DNA from: Micromonospora tarapacensis | GTDB lineage: Bacteria; Actinomycetota; Actinomycetes; Mycobacteriales; Micromonosporaceae | DNA length: 64,000 nt | Assembly (NCBI RefSeq): GCF_019697375.1 | Contig: NZ_JAHCDI010000003.1 | Location: 992,001 to 1,056,000, forward strand | Reading direction: 5' to 3' | In this document: piece after piece, positions 41,868-50,997 of the stretch | Numbering within the stretch: the first letter of the stretch is position 1 | How the letters are laid out: every line of letters begins with the position of its first letter | Made by a program: the position numbers and the translations under genes | Notes under the pieces: model-generated | Told to the model about the DNA's origin: nothing | The model's input: the letters and a program-made list of their open reading frames with translations, nothing else | Databases searched by the model: none

Positions 41868-42431
41868 TCACCTTGGCCAGGTGGACGGCTCGAGCCGCAT
41901 CGGCCACGGCTCCGTCACCTCGACCGGATCGTCGGGTCCGACCGTGCCGAGCAGGTTGTAGTGGACGCCTTTGACCAACTCGTAGCGGTACACCACCGGG
42001 CCGAAATCACCGCGTTCGACCCGCCAGTAGAACGGGATGCCTGCCTCGGCGTAGAGCGCGGGTTTGGTGAACCGGTCGTGGCGCCGGCTGCTGGGCGACT
42101 CGATCTCCACGACGAGTGCGACGTGTGCCGGATCCGCCCACATGCCGTCGGGCGGTGCGCCCGGCTTGAGGACCGTGATATCCGGAATCAGGTTGCCGCC
42201 CGGAGCGCGGACTCCGGCCTTGCGAATGATCATCCACTCCGTTGATGCCGACGCACGGATAGCCGACCGGATCTCGTCCGCCAGCCAGTGGTGTCCGTAG
42301 CCGGCGGGTGGGGTCACGTGGAGGCTCCCGTCGATGATCTCGTAGCGATTTCCGTCGTCCGGCAGGTCGGAGAGATCCTGCTCCCGCCAGCCGCGCTCCG
42401 GTGGGCGCCACTCGTATGTCGGTTGTGCCAT
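41868..42431 (-). CDS. Uma2 family (DUF820) PD-(D/E)XK nuclease-like protein
   Basis: A 187-residue protein from ATG 42431 (MAQPTYEWRPPERGW). The fold markers are NRYEIIDGSLHVTPP, NLIPDITVLKP with the acidic residue, and VALVVEIESPSSRRHDRFTK, i.e. the D..ExE pattern of the restriction-endonuclease-like fold. FYWRVERGD is the usual closing motif. Such genes are numerous in actinobacteria and cyanobacteria; their biological role is unclear. Its start codon overlaps the pepN stop (TGATG). Confidence 0.85.
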   Translation of the reverse strand: MAQPTYEWRPPERGWREQDLSDLPDDGNRYEIIDGSLHVTPPAGYGHHWLADEIRSAIRASASTEWMIIRKAGVRAPGGNLIPDITVLKPGAPPDGMWADPAHVALVVEIESPSSRRHDRFTKPALYAEAGIPFYWRVERGDFGPVVYRYELVKGVHYNLLGTVGPDDPVEVTEPWPMRLEPSTWPR

Positions 42432-45067
42432 CACGTCCACCTCCCTTGGCCACGATAACGGCCCGGAAGCGTCGTGCAACCACGACGCTCCCGGGCCGGT
42501 GGAGCGCTGTCAGGCCGTCCGGGCGTCGCGGCCCGCGCGGCGAGCGCCCGGGCCACGCCGTCGCGACCCTCGGCGACCAGCCGCCGCAACGGCCCCGGGT
42601 GGCCCTGCTGCGCCAGCCAGGCGTCGGTGGCCTCGACCGTGTCGTCCTCCACCAGGTACGCCGGGTACATGAGCATGGCGAACTCCTGCGCCGGCTCGCT
42701 GTCCCGGCTGGCCCAGACCTGGCCGACGGTGGCGAAGTACCGATCCCGGTACGGCGCGATCAGCTCCACCTGCGCCGGATGGCTGAAGCCCTGCAGCAGC
42801 GCCCGGTGCCGCCAGTTCGGCAACGCCTCGGGTCCGGTCAGCTGGGCCCACACGGCGGCCTTGTTCTCCTCGGTCGGCACCAGCGCGTGCGCGTACGCGG
42901 CCTCCCGCTCGCCGCTGGCCGTGCGGTCGGTGGCCAACTCGGCCTCCACCTCCGGCGCCCCGGCCACGCCGTTGGCCACCAGTGCCTGCAGCACGCTCCA
43001 GCGCAGCTCGGTGTCGATGGTCAGCCCGGCCGTCACCTGGGGGCCGTCCAGCCAGCCACGTAGGACCGCCAGGTCCTCGCCGGAGCGGGCCGCGGAGACG
43101 TACGCCCGGGCCCAGGCCAGCTGGAAGCCGCTGCCCGGCTCGGCGGTGGCCAGGGCGGTCCTCGCGGTGCGGGCCAGCTCGGCCCAGCCGGTCGGCGCCC
43201 AGTCCGGATCGGCGTAGAAGGTGAGCGCGCTGCTCGCCTGGCGCAGCGTGGCGGTGACCAGGTTGATGTCCGTCTCGGCCGGCAGGCCCGCCAGCACCAG
43301 TGCCACGTAGTCGCGGGTGGCCAGCTCGGCGTCGCGGGTCATGTCCCACGCCGCGGTCCAGCACAGGGCCCGCGCCAGCGACGAGTCGAGGCCGGCGATG
43401 TGCTGCACCACCGTCGCCATCGACCGCTCGTCCAACCGCAGCTTGGCGTAGGTGAGGTCGTCGTCGTTGACCAGCAGCACGTCGGCCGCGGGCACGCCGG
43501 TCAGCTCGGTCAGCTCGGTCAGCTCGCCGTCCACGTCGACCTCGTACCGTTCGCGGCGGACCAACCGGCCGTCGGTGAGGTCGTAGAGCCCCACCCCGAT
43601 CCGGTGGGTACGCAGCGTCGGGTATCCCCCCGGCGCCTCCTGGCGGACCAGCACCCGCTGGTACGCGCCGTCCGCACCGATGGTCAACTCCGGCCGCAGC
43701 GTGTTGACCTGGGCGGTCTCCAACCACTGCGAGGCGAAGGTGGTCAGCTTGCGGCCGGAGGCGGTCTCCAGCTCGGAGAGCAGGTCGTCGAAGGTGGCGT
43801 TGCCCCAGGCGTGTCGGGCGAAGTAGGCCCGCAGACCGGCCAGGAACGGCTCCTCGCCGACGTACGCGACCAGCTGCTTGAGCACGCTGGCGCCCTTGGC
43901 GTACGTGATGCCGTCGAAGTTGACCTCGACCGCCTCCAGGTCGGGCATCTCGCAGTAGACCGGGTGGGTGGAGGAGAGCTGGTCCTGCCGGTAGCCCCAG
44001 TTCTTCCGGATGGACAGGAAGGTCGTCCACGCCTCGGTGAACCGGGTGGCGTGCGTGTTGCACCAGTGGCTGGCCCACTCGGCGAACGACTCGTTCAGCC
44101 ACAGGTCGTTCCACCAGCGCATGGTGACCAGGTTGCCGAACCACATGTGCGCGAGCTCGTGCAGGACCGTGTTGGCCCGCTGCTCGTACTCGAAGTCGGT
44201 GACCTGCGAGCGGAACAGGTAGTGCGACTCGGCGTGCGTCACGCAGCCGAAGTTCTCCATCGCGCCGGCGTTGAAGTCCGGCACCCACAGCTGGTCGTAC
44301 TTCGGCAGCGGGTAGCGCACCCCGAACTGCTGGTGGAAGAAGTCGAAGCCCTGCGTGGTGACCAGGTTCAGGTCGTCGGAGTCGAGGTACTGCGCCATGC
44401 TCGCCCGGCAGAAGTAGCCCAGGTCGATGCCGTCGTGGGTGTACCTGACCTCGTGGTACGGCCCGGCGCAGAGCGCGGTGATGTAGGTGCTCATGCGCGC
44501 CGAGGTGGCGAAGTGGAGCGTCTTGTGGCCGTCGCCGGCCGGCTCCTCCCGCTCCACCGGCATGTTGGAGACGGCCTTCCAGTGCTCCGGCACGGTGGCG
44601 TGCCAGGTGTAGACGCTCTTCAGGTCCGGCTGGTCGAAGCAGGCGAACACCCGCTGCGCGTCGGCCGTCTCGAACTGGCTGTAGAGGTATGTCTCACCGT
44701 CGACCGGGTCGACCGTGCGGTGCAGGCCCTGCCCCGAGTTGGAGTACCCGAAGTCGGCCTCCACGACCAGCGTGTTCTCGCTGGCCAACCCGGTCAGCGT
44801 CAGCCCCTTCTCAGCCGAGAAGTCGGCCAGGTCGACGGGGGCGCCGTTCAGCGTCGCCGAGCGTATCGAATCCGCCGCCACCTCGATGAACGTGCTGGCA
44901 CCCGGTTCGATGCAGCGGAAGCGCACCTCGGTGGTCGACCGGAAGGTGCGGCTGCCGGCCGCGTGAACGGCGCTGGACAGGTCCAGACTGATGTCGTACC
45001 CGGTCACGTCGAGCAGGCGGGCCCGCTCGGTCGCCTCGGCCTGTGTCAGGTTGCGCACTCCCGGCAC
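42431..45067 (-). CDS. pepN: Aminopeptidase N (M1 family)
   Basis: An 878-residue M1 zinc aminopeptidase. The exopeptidase motif is GAMENFGCV, and the zinc site is HELAHMWFGNLVTMRWWNDLWLNESFAEW (HExxH-18-E). An ERAP1-like C-terminal domain follows from about 530. The start is GTG 45067 (VPGVRNLTQAEATERARLL), the standard actinobacterial N-terminus. The last 25 residues are unlike the family. A neighbouring frame would end ..GRDARTA at 42510, so a small indel near 42540 is possible. It removes N-terminal residues from peptides in the cytosol. Confidence 0.93.
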   Translation of the reverse strand: MPGVRNLTQAEATERARLLDVTGYDISLDLSSAVHAAGSRTFRSTTEVRFRCIEPGASTFIEVAADSIRSATLNGAPVDLADFSAEKGLTLTGLASENTLVVEADFGYSNSGQGLHRTVDPVDGETYLYSQFETADAQRVFACFDQPDLKSVYTWHATVPEHWKAVSNMPVEREEPAGDGHKTLHFATSARMSTYITALCAGPYHEVRYTHDGIDLGYFCRASMAQYLDSDDLNLVTTQGFDFFHQQFGVRYPLPKYDQLWVPDFNAGAMENFGCVTHAESHYLFRSQVTDFEYEQRANTVLHELAHMWFGNLVTMRWWNDLWLNESFAEWASHWCNTHATRFTEAWTTFLSIRKNWGYRQDQLSSTHPVYCEMPDLEAVEVNFDGITYAKGASVLKQLVAYVGEEPFLAGLRAYFARHAWGNATFDDLLSELETASGRKLTTFASQWLETAQVNTLRPELTIGADGAYQRVLVRQEAPGGYPTLRTHRIGVGLYDLTDGRLVRRERYEVDVDGELTELTELTGVPAADVLLVNDDDLTYAKLRLDERSMATVVQHIAGLDSSLARALCWTAAWDMTRDAELATRDYVALVLAGLPAETDINLVTATLRQASSALTFYADPDWAPTGWAELARTARTALATAEPGSGFQLAWARAYVSAARSGEDLAVLRGWLDGPQVTAGLTIDTELRWSVLQALVANGVAGAPEVEAELATDRTASGEREAAYAHALVPTEENKAAVWAQLTGPEALPNWRHRALLQGFSHPAQVELIAPYRDRYFATVGQVWASRDSEPAQEFAMLMYPAYLVEDDTVEATDAWLAQQGHPGPLRRLVAEGRDGVARALAARAATPGRPDSAPPARERRGCTTLPGRYRGQGRWT

Positions 45068-45276
45068 TGTTCGTCTCCATCCCACTCTCGCCGTACGTCA
45101 CGGTCACGTCGTTCGTCGACCGTTCGTGACGGCCGGTCCCGGCCTGAGTCTTCCATGTACGGGGATCCAGTGGTGGGCGAGGTCACGGGTCGATTCCCGC
45201 CCGGGACCGGCCGGGCGGAGTGAGGATCGGAGGTACGCCGGTCGTGCCGGCGTCACCGTTGCGAAGGGATCTCACC

Positions 45277-45900
45277 GTGAACGAGCGGGACAGCGTCGAC
45301 ATGTGGTTCGATCCGATCTGCCCCTGGGCGTGGATCACCTCCCGTTGGCTGCTGGAGGTGGAGCGGGTCCGCGCCGTCGACGTCCGTTTCCACGTGATGA
45401 GCCTGTCGGTGCTCAACCAGGGCCGGGATCTGTCCGCCGACTACCAGGAACTCCTGCGGACCGGATGGGGACCGGTCCGCGTCTGCGTCGCGGTGCAGCA
45501 GCGCCACGGCCCGGACGCCGTCCGGGCGCTCTACACGGCCCTGGGCACCCGGATTCACCTCGACAAGGAGCAGCGTGGGCCGGAGTTGTACGCCGCCGCG
45601 TTGACCGACGCCGGGCTGGATCCCGCACTGGCCGCCGCGGCCGACGACACCAGCCTCGACGCACCGCTGCGGGCCAGCCACGAGGCCGGTATGCGGCCCG
45701 TCGGCACCGAGGTCGGCACCCCGGTCATCCACGCTCCCGGGCCCGACGGTGGGCAGGTCGCCTTCTTCGGCCCGGTGGTCACCCCCGCTCCCGTGGGCGA
45801 GGCCGCGGGTCGCCTCTGGGACGGCGTCATGCTGGTCGCCGGCACGCCCGGCTTCTTCGAACTCAAGCGCACCCGCGACGTCGACCCGATCTTCGACTGA
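45277..45900 (+). CDS. DsbA-family mycothiol-dependent reductase, Rv2466c-like
   Basis: A 207-residue thioredoxin-fold protein with the active site CPWAW ([20 protein letters not shown]). It follows the Rv2466c sequence closely by recall ([41 protein letters not shown]). Rv2466c is a mycothiol-dependent oxidoreductase/nitroreductase of M. tuberculosis. The GTG at 45277 has GAAGGGA upstream. It is divergent from pepN, as in mycobacteria. It should act in the cytosol in thiol-redox defence. Confidence 0.9.
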   Translation: MNERDSVDMWFDPICPWAWITSRWLLEVERVRAVDVRFHVMSLSVLNQGRDLSADYQELLRTGWGPVRVCVAVQQRHGPDAVRALYTALGTRIHLDKEQRGPELYAAALTDAGLDPALAAAADDTSLDAPLRASHEAGMRPVGTEVGTPVIHAPGPDGGQVAFFGPVVTPAPVGEAAGRLWDGVMLVAGTPGFFELKRTRDVDPIFD

Positions 45901-46021
45901 GGGTGCGGCGGCGCCGGGCGTCACCGCTGCCTTCGCGGGCTCGTTTGACCGGATGTCCGCAGCGACCCGGCGGGCCGCACCTGTGCCCGCTGGCCGCGGT
46001 CCGCAGCCCGTGGAGGCAGCC

Positions 46022-46279
46022 ATGGCCAAGCATCGCGCGCCCGGAGACGATCCTCGCGGCCGGGAGGAGCGGCTCGGTACCGCGGCCTACCGGCTGGTGG
46101 ACGAGTTCAACTGGCCGGCACCCCGGCAGAACCGGCCCGATATACGGTCGGCGCCCCGGCGGGACGGGCCCGACGCGCGCCGGCGCCCCGGCAGGACCGT
46201 TCCCCGAACGCGGCCGGCGTGTTCGGACGGCCGCGGGGCGTGGTCGGCGTCGCCCGGGTTCCGGCCACGTCGCGGCTGA
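46022..46279 (+). CDS. Small basic hypothetical protein
   Basis: An 85-residue Arg/Pro-rich protein starting MAKHRAPGDDPRGREERLG, with a more ordered stretch TAAYRLVDEFNWPA. The C-terminal half is low-complexity (RRDGPDARRRPG), so even the reality of the gene is uncertain. It follows the reductase in the same direction. Confidence 0.3.
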   Translation: MAKHRAPGDDPRGREERLGTAAYRLVDEFNWPAPRQNRPDIRSAPRRDGPDARRRPGRTVPRTRPACSDGRGAWSASPGFRPRRG

Positions 46280-46429
46280 CACCACCCGGGCGGGAACTGC
46301 GTAACCAGGGTCCGCGCCCGGCGACGGGCGACCTCCCGGCCGTGGTCCCCGCGCCCACCGGCCGGCACCGGCAGGCGGGCCGGTACGACCGTTGACCAGA
46401 AGCCCGTGCTCCACCGAGGTCCCCTGCTC

Positions 46430-46463
46430 CATCTGGTGGACGAGCTTTCATCTGGTGGACGAG
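46430..46463 (+). repeat. 15-bp direct repeat
   Basis: catctggtggacgag occurs at 46430-46444 and 46449-46463, a 19-bp period, in the 234-bp gap before the DUF1015 gene. It looks like a recent short duplication. Confidence 0.7.
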
Positions 46464-46513
46464 ACGCGGGTCCGGCGGCGGTGCCGGACCCGGCGCCGGT
46501 ACCGTCATCGCTC

Positions 46514-47719
46514 ATGACGGCCGTGCACCCGATCACCCGCGCCTGGATCACCACCGGTGGCACCGGCGCCCAGAACTACGACGAGTTCGCCGACGACGCG
46601 GAGATCACCGCGATCATCGAGGCGAACCCGCACAGCGCCCTCGGCATCGAGATGCCGCACCGGGCCCCGGAGAGCCTCGGCAGGTCCTTCGGCGACGCCC
46701 TGCCGGACGCGGTGAGCCGGCTGGCGGAGGCGAAGGCCGACGGCAGCTACACCCCGGCCGAGCAGGTGGTGGTGCTGTACCGGATCAGCGCGCCGGGGGA
46801 GGAGCCGGCGTACGGGCTGTTCGCCATGGTCGACACCGACCAGATCTCCACCCGGGCCGACGAGCCCGGCGTGGTGATCCGCAACGAGGACGTCTTCATC
46901 GCGAAGGTGCGCGAGCGGGTCGCCCTGGCCGAGGCGCTGGGCCACCTCCTCTCGCCGGTGCTTCTGCTCCAGACCGGGCGGGGCGACGAGCTGCACGCCG
47001 CGCTCGCGGCGGCCACCGACGCGGCTGGTGCCCCCGCCGCCACCGACATCGACCAGGCGGGGCGTACCCACGCCATCTGGCTTGTCGGTCCCGGCCCTCG
47101 GCAGGACGAGCTGTCCGCGCTGGCCGGCGGTGGCGAGCTGGTCGTCGCCGACGGCAACCACCGCAGCCTGGCCGCGCAGACCGGCGGGCTGTCCCGGTTC
47201 CTGGCGGTCGTCACCACTCCCGCCTCGGTGGCGATCCAGCCGTACAACCGCCTGGTCAGCGAGTTGACCACCACACCGGACGAGCTGCTCGGCCGGCTCC
47301 GCGCCGCCGGCGCCCAGGTCACCGGCATCGACGGCCCGGCCGAGATCCCGGCGGTCGGCGGCACCGTCGTGCTCCAGTTGCCCGACCGGGCGTACGCGGT
47401 GACGCTGCCGCACACCGGTGCGAGCCGGCTGGAGAACCTCGACCATGCCCTGGTCGAACGGTTGCTGCTGCGCGACGCCCTCGGACTGGATCCGGGCGAC
47501 AAGCGGATCACCTACGTCGGCGGCGACTACCCGGCGAGCTGGCTGACCGGTGAGGTCGAGGCCGGCCGGGCCGAGCTGGCCATCCTCGTCGCGCCGGTGA
47601 CCGTCGACGACTTCATCGCGGTGAACCTCGCCCGCGAGAAGATGCCGCGCAAGAGCACCTGGTTCACCCCGAAGGCGCGGGGCGGCCTGGTGGTCGCCGC
47701 ACTGCCCGACCCGGCGTGA
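46514..47719 (+). CDS. DUF1015 family protein
   Basis: A 401-residue cytosolic protein matching DUF1015 (SerC-associated in some genomes). Motifs include NPHSALGIEMPHRAPE, VVLYRISAPG, LVVADGNHRSLAAQ (the family's DGNHR motif) and RITYVGGDYPASWL. The biochemical function is unknown. The ATG at 46514 begins MTAVHPITRAWITTG; longer in-frame upstream sequence has no ribosome site. It lies between the Rv2466c-like gene and rpiB. Confidence 0.8.
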   Translation: MTAVHPITRAWITTGGTGAQNYDEFADDAEITAIIEANPHSALGIEMPHRAPESLGRSFGDALPDAVSRLAEAKADGSYTPAEQVVVLYRISAPGEEPAYGLFAMVDTDQISTRADEPGVVIRNEDVFIAKVRERVALAEALGHLLSPVLLLQTGRGDELHAALAAATDAAGAPAATDIDQAGRTHAIWLVGPGPRQDELSALAGGGELVVADGNHRSLAAQTGGLSRFLAVVTTPASVAIQPYNRLVSELTTTPDELLGRLRAAGAQVTGIDGPAEIPAVGGTVVLQLPDRAYAVTLPHTGASRLENLDHALVERLLLRDALGLDPGDKRITYVGGDYPASWLTGEVEAGRAELAILVAPVTVDDFIAVNLAREKMPRKSTWFTPKARGGLVVAALPDPA

Positions 47720-47788
47720 CGTGGCGCCCGTCCCGTCCGGCGCCGCCCCCGCGGTGCCCGACGGGGCGGGCCTGACAGACTGCGCGGT

Positions 47789-48256
47789 ATGCGCGTCTAC
47801 CTGGGATCCGATCACGCCGGTTTCGAGCTGAAGGTGCACCTGGCCAACCATCTCGCCAAGCAGGGCTACGAGGTGGTCGACGTCGGCCCGCACGCCTATG
47901 ACCCGGAGGACGACTACCCGGTTTTCTGCCTGCACGCGGGCACCCGGGTGGTGGCCGACCCGGGCAGCCTGGCCGTGGTCATCGGCGGCTCGGGCAACGG
48001 CGAGCAGATCGCCGCGAACAAGGTGGCCGGGGTGCGGGCGGCGCTGGCGTGGAGCGTCGAGACCGCCCAACTGGGCCGGCAGCACAACGACGCGAACGTG
48101 GTCGCCGTCGGTGCCCGCCAGCACACTCTCGACGAGGCCGCCGCCATCGTCGAGGCGTTCCTGACCACCTCGTTCTCGGGCAGCGAGCGGCATGCCCGCC
48201 GCGTCGCCCAGGTGGCCGCGTACGAACGCACCCGGCAACTGCCCGAGCTGCCCTGA
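47789..48256 (+). CDS. rpiB: Ribose-5-phosphate isomerase B
   Basis: A 155-residue RpiB enzyme that interconverts ribose-5-phosphate and ribulose-5-phosphate. The N-terminal GSDHAGFELK carries phosphate-binding residues; VVIGGSGNGEQIAANKVAGVRAAL contains the anion-hole GSGNGE, with Glu as the catalytic base of the actinobacterial type instead of Cys. NDANVVAVGARQ closes the site. M. tuberculosis has the same order pepN - Rv2466c - rpiB (Rv2465c). Confidence 0.95.
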   Translation: MRVYLGSDHAGFELKVHLANHLAKQGYEVVDVGPHAYDPEDDYPVFCLHAGTRVVADPGSLAVVIGGSGNGEQIAANKVAGVRAALAWSVETAQLGRQHNDANVVAVGARQHTLDEAAAIVEAFLTTSFSGSERHARRVAQVAAYERTRQLPELP

Positions 48257-48329
48257 CCCCGATCCGGCTCCCGGCCCGTTCCCGCCGCCCTCGGGCGGCC
48301 ATGGCCCGTCCGGGGCACGGGGCAATCGC

Positions 48330-48356
48330 ACGCCCCCGGCCTGAACCAGGGGGCGT
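48330..48356. terminator. Convergent terminator-like hairpin
   Basis: acgccccc (48330-48337) and gggggcgt (48349-48356) pair across an 11-base loop between rpiB and the convergent minus-strand gene. No T tract is present. Confidence 0.5.
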
Positions 48357-48382
48357 TCGGACAACGGCCGCAGGCGTGCGGG

Positions 48383-48781
48383 TCAGCGGCGGGGCAACTC
48401 GTCGCGCGGGGTCCAGTTGCGGCGGACGATGACGATCCGGGCCGCTGCCTCGGCGAGATCCTCGTCGGTGGGCCGGGCGGCGTCCCGCGCCCGCATCGCT
48501 GCGGTCACGCTCACCTGCGACGAGCCGGAGCCGACCAGCCCCCGCAGCCCTCGCTCGCCCTCCTCGGTGGAGCCACCCCGCCGCCCCCGGGGCGTCTCGC
48601 CCGCGTCATGCACCCCCGCGGTGGCCGCCGAGGCACCCCCACCCGCCCCCGCAGAACCCCCACCGGTCGCAGCCGAATCGCCACCATGGTGCCGACTCCG
48701 CCGCCGCCGACGCTCCGCATCCCCCACCCCCGACCCTACCCCACCCCACCCCACCCCACCCCACCACTCAACGCCGATCAT
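48383..48781 (-). CDS. Hypothetical small protein with Gly/Ala/Ser-rich N-terminus
   Basis: The C-terminal about 60 residues (GERGLRGLVGSGSSQVSV, then ARDAARPTDEDLAEAAARIV, then IVRRNWTPRDELPRR) have helical, gene-like character. The N-terminal half is low-complexity. The upstream limit is unclear: an ATG at 48781 lies inside the palindromic repeat and a nearer start is possible. I do not recognise a function. Confidence 0.4.
   Translation of the reverse strand: MIGVEWWGGVGWGGVGSGVGDAERRRRRSRHHGGDSAATGGGSAGAGGGASAATAGVHDAGETPRGRRGGSTEEGERGLRGLVGSGSSQVSVTAAMRARDAARPTDEDLAEAAARIVIVRRNWTPRDELPRR
48735..48766. repeat. C4A pentamer tract
   Basis: A run of about six imperfect-to-perfect ccacc/cccca units lies between the small minus-strand gene and the palindromic repeat. 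It is a simple-sequence tract prone to slippage. Confidence 0.7.
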
Positions 48782-50104
48782 GCAGTTGTGGTCGTGAACG
48801 AAAGCCCCGAAAGAGGGCATATCGACAAACCACAACTGCATGATCGGCGGCGCGGCGCGGGGTGGGGGTGAGGTAGAAGATTTCCATGGCGGAGGGGTGC
48901 GGTGCCAGGTGAAGGCGGGGGTGGCGGTGGTGAGGGCGCCGGGGCGCAGCTCGCGTAGCCGGCCGGCGTCGGCCAGCGCGGTCAGGCCGCCGCCGCCGAG
49001 GAACAGCTCGCCGAGGCAGCGTACGTCGCAGGCCAGGTCGGCCGGGCCGCTCGCCGGGGTGCAACTGGCGGCGCCCGGTCCGCCGCGCAGCCGCCACCGG
49101 CCGGTGTTCTCGGGCAGCAGGTGGTCGGTCACGTCGATGACCACGTCGATGTCGGTGGCGTAGCGCCGGGCGGCGAGCGCGGCCGGCACGTCCACCACCC
49201 GTACCCACAGCGCGTCGACCAGTCGGGCGCCGAGCCGGCGCGGCTCGTTCACCAGTCGCAGCAGCGGCTCGTCGACCGCGGCACGCATCCAGGACAGCCG
49301 CCGGGTCAGGTCGAGTGAGAGCAGCATCCGCCAGATCGCCCGGTACGCCGCAGGATTCGTCGCCACCACCTCGTCGACGGTGGTCAGGCCGTTGGGGCCG
49401 GCATCTTCCCACTCGGCCTTGGTGCGGTACAGGCCGTAGCCGTCCACGCCGTCCGGGCCCTCGTGCAGCACCGCCCGTCGCTCGGTGGCACCGCCGCGCT
49501 GAGACTCCGGGTCGACCAGCACGTACCGCCACCACCGGTCGTCGCGGGCGGACCAGCCGGGCCGGTCGACCCGAGCCCGGTCGTACACCCGGGCCAGGTC
49601 GGCCTGGCGGTGGGCCGGCGGGTCCAGGCGCAGCCGGCCCTCGTCGGGCGTCGGGGCCGGCAGTCGTAGTTCCGAGGTCTCGCCGCTGACGTGGAGCCGT
49701 TGCGCGGCCAGGCCGTAGCCGAAGCGCGGGTAGATCGTCCCCTCACTGGCCCAGAGCACGGCGACCGGTTCCCGGCCGGCGTCGTGGATCTGACGCAACT
49801 GCCGGTGCATCATCGCGGTGAGCAGGCCCCGACGGCGGTGGGTGGGTGCGACGCCGACCAGGGTGACGTGCGCGGCGGGCAGCGCCGACCCGGGCACGCC
49901 CAGCTCCCGGGTGTACGCCGCGGCGCTGGCCACCAGCTCCGGGCCGTCGCGCACCAGCAGGGCGCGTTCCGGCTCGAAGATCCTGCGTTCGGTCTCGTGG
50001 GCCTCGGGTTCGACGCCGTGATGGAACAGGGTGCCGAGGAAACGGCCGATCTCGTCGTAGTCGTCGGCGTGTGCGGTCGCGATGGGCAGGGCGGTGGTGG
50101 TCAC
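48768..50104 (-). CDS. GNAT N-acetyltransferase, Eis-like (frameshifted near 3' end)
   Basis: A protein of about 440 residues with the Eis architecture: an N-terminal GNAT domain (AHVTLVGVAPTHRRRGLLTAMMHRQL, the acetyl-CoA motif V-x3-RRRG), a second GNAT-like domain (AIWRMLLSLDLTRRLSW) and a C-terminal SCP2-like domain (DIDVVIDVTDHLLPENTGRWRL, LGELFLGGG). Eis enzymes acetylate amines, including aminoglycosides, at several positions. The frame breaks at gggg 48894-48897. With one more G the end reads HRTPSAMEIFYLTP.., as expected near an Eis C-terminus. The tail from there to 48768 is translated from the palindromic repeat. GTG start. Confidence 0.8.
48772..48849. repeat. REP-like palindromic element with 21-bp perfect arms
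   Basis: Arms 48772-48792 and 48829-48849 are exact reverse complements around a 36-base loop. The core is gatcatgcagttgtgg and its complement. It lies at the 3' end of the Eis-like gene. Its size and placement are those of a REP or short MITE-like repeat. Confidence 0.85.
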
Positions 50105-50215
50105 CGCCTGTGTCTATCTGATCGGTGCGGGTAGGGCGACCGATTTGCCGGCTGGCTACCCTCTAAGAATCCAGCGGCGACCGGGGGTCGTCGCCGGTCC
50201 AGGGGAGGTAACGAG

Positions 50216-50755
50216 ATGGCCGAGCAGACGCAGCCGTGGGCGGAGCGGACCGTCGAGGTGCCGCCGCAGCCCGGTGACGGGATACCGCCGCAGCGTGACC
50301 CGTACCGCCGTGGCGTGGCCTCGGTCGGCGCCCGGGCGCCCCGGACAGAGCCGTTTCCCGTCGTGCAGCACGAGCCGACAGGCACCGGCTGGCCGGGCGA
50401 GCCCGCGCCCCGGCGGCCGTTGAGCTGGCACGTGGCGCAGCTGAAGCGGGGCGGCGAGTGGAGCACGGCGGGGGCGTTGTTCGCGTTCGTGTGCTGGGGG
50501 ATCTGGGCGATCTCCGGCGGCGGTGATCTCGTCGCGCCGTTCGTGATCTTCGTGCTCAGCCTGCTGGTGGGGGCCGGCCTGTTCACCCTGGCCCGGCTGC
50601 TGGGCCGGGTGGTGCTGGAACGGCAGTTGGGCCGGGTGCGGCGCAGTGCGCGCGGCGCCCACCTGGTCACCGCGGTCTTCCTCACCGGCCTGGGCATCGC
50701 CTACCTGCAACAGACACAGTGGGTCATGGATGCGTGGAACTGGCTGACCAGCTGA
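50216..50755 (+). CDS. Membrane protein of unknown function
   Basis: A 179-residue protein. Residues 1-70 are hydrophilic and Pro-rich (cytoplasmic). Three hydrophobic helices follow: AGALFAFVCWGIWAI, VAPFVIFVLSLLVGAGLFTLARLL and LVTAVFLTGLGIAYL. A basic loop RQLGRVRRSARG separates helices 2 and 3. GGGGAGG precedes the ATG. No family is recognised. It is divergent from the Eis-like gene; the next 242 bp hold no gene. Confidence 0.75.
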   Translation: MAEQTQPWAERTVEVPPQPGDGIPPQRDPYRRGVASVGARAPRTEPFPVVQHEPTGTGWPGEPAPRRPLSWHVAQLKRGGEWSTAGALFAFVCWGIWAISGGGDLVAPFVIFVLSLLVGAGLFTLARLLGRVVLERQLGRVRRSARGAHLVTAVFLTGLGIAYLQQTQWVMDAWNWLTS

Positions 50756-50997
50756 GTGCACCCGTCGCCGGGCGGGCCGACCGCACGGCCGGCCCGCCCG
50801 GGGCGGTCGCGTCGCACCGCGACCGAGGTCGTCACTCCACCAGGACGGCGCGCTGCTTACCCCGACGGGCGCGGTTCATCCCCGCCGACGGGGTGGACGG
50901 CGGGTGCTCGGCAACGCCGGGCTGCACCCGGCCGCCGCGCCGGCACCGGCTTCGGGGCCGCAGCAGCCGGCTCTCCGGGGGTCGCCGCAGCCGGCGC

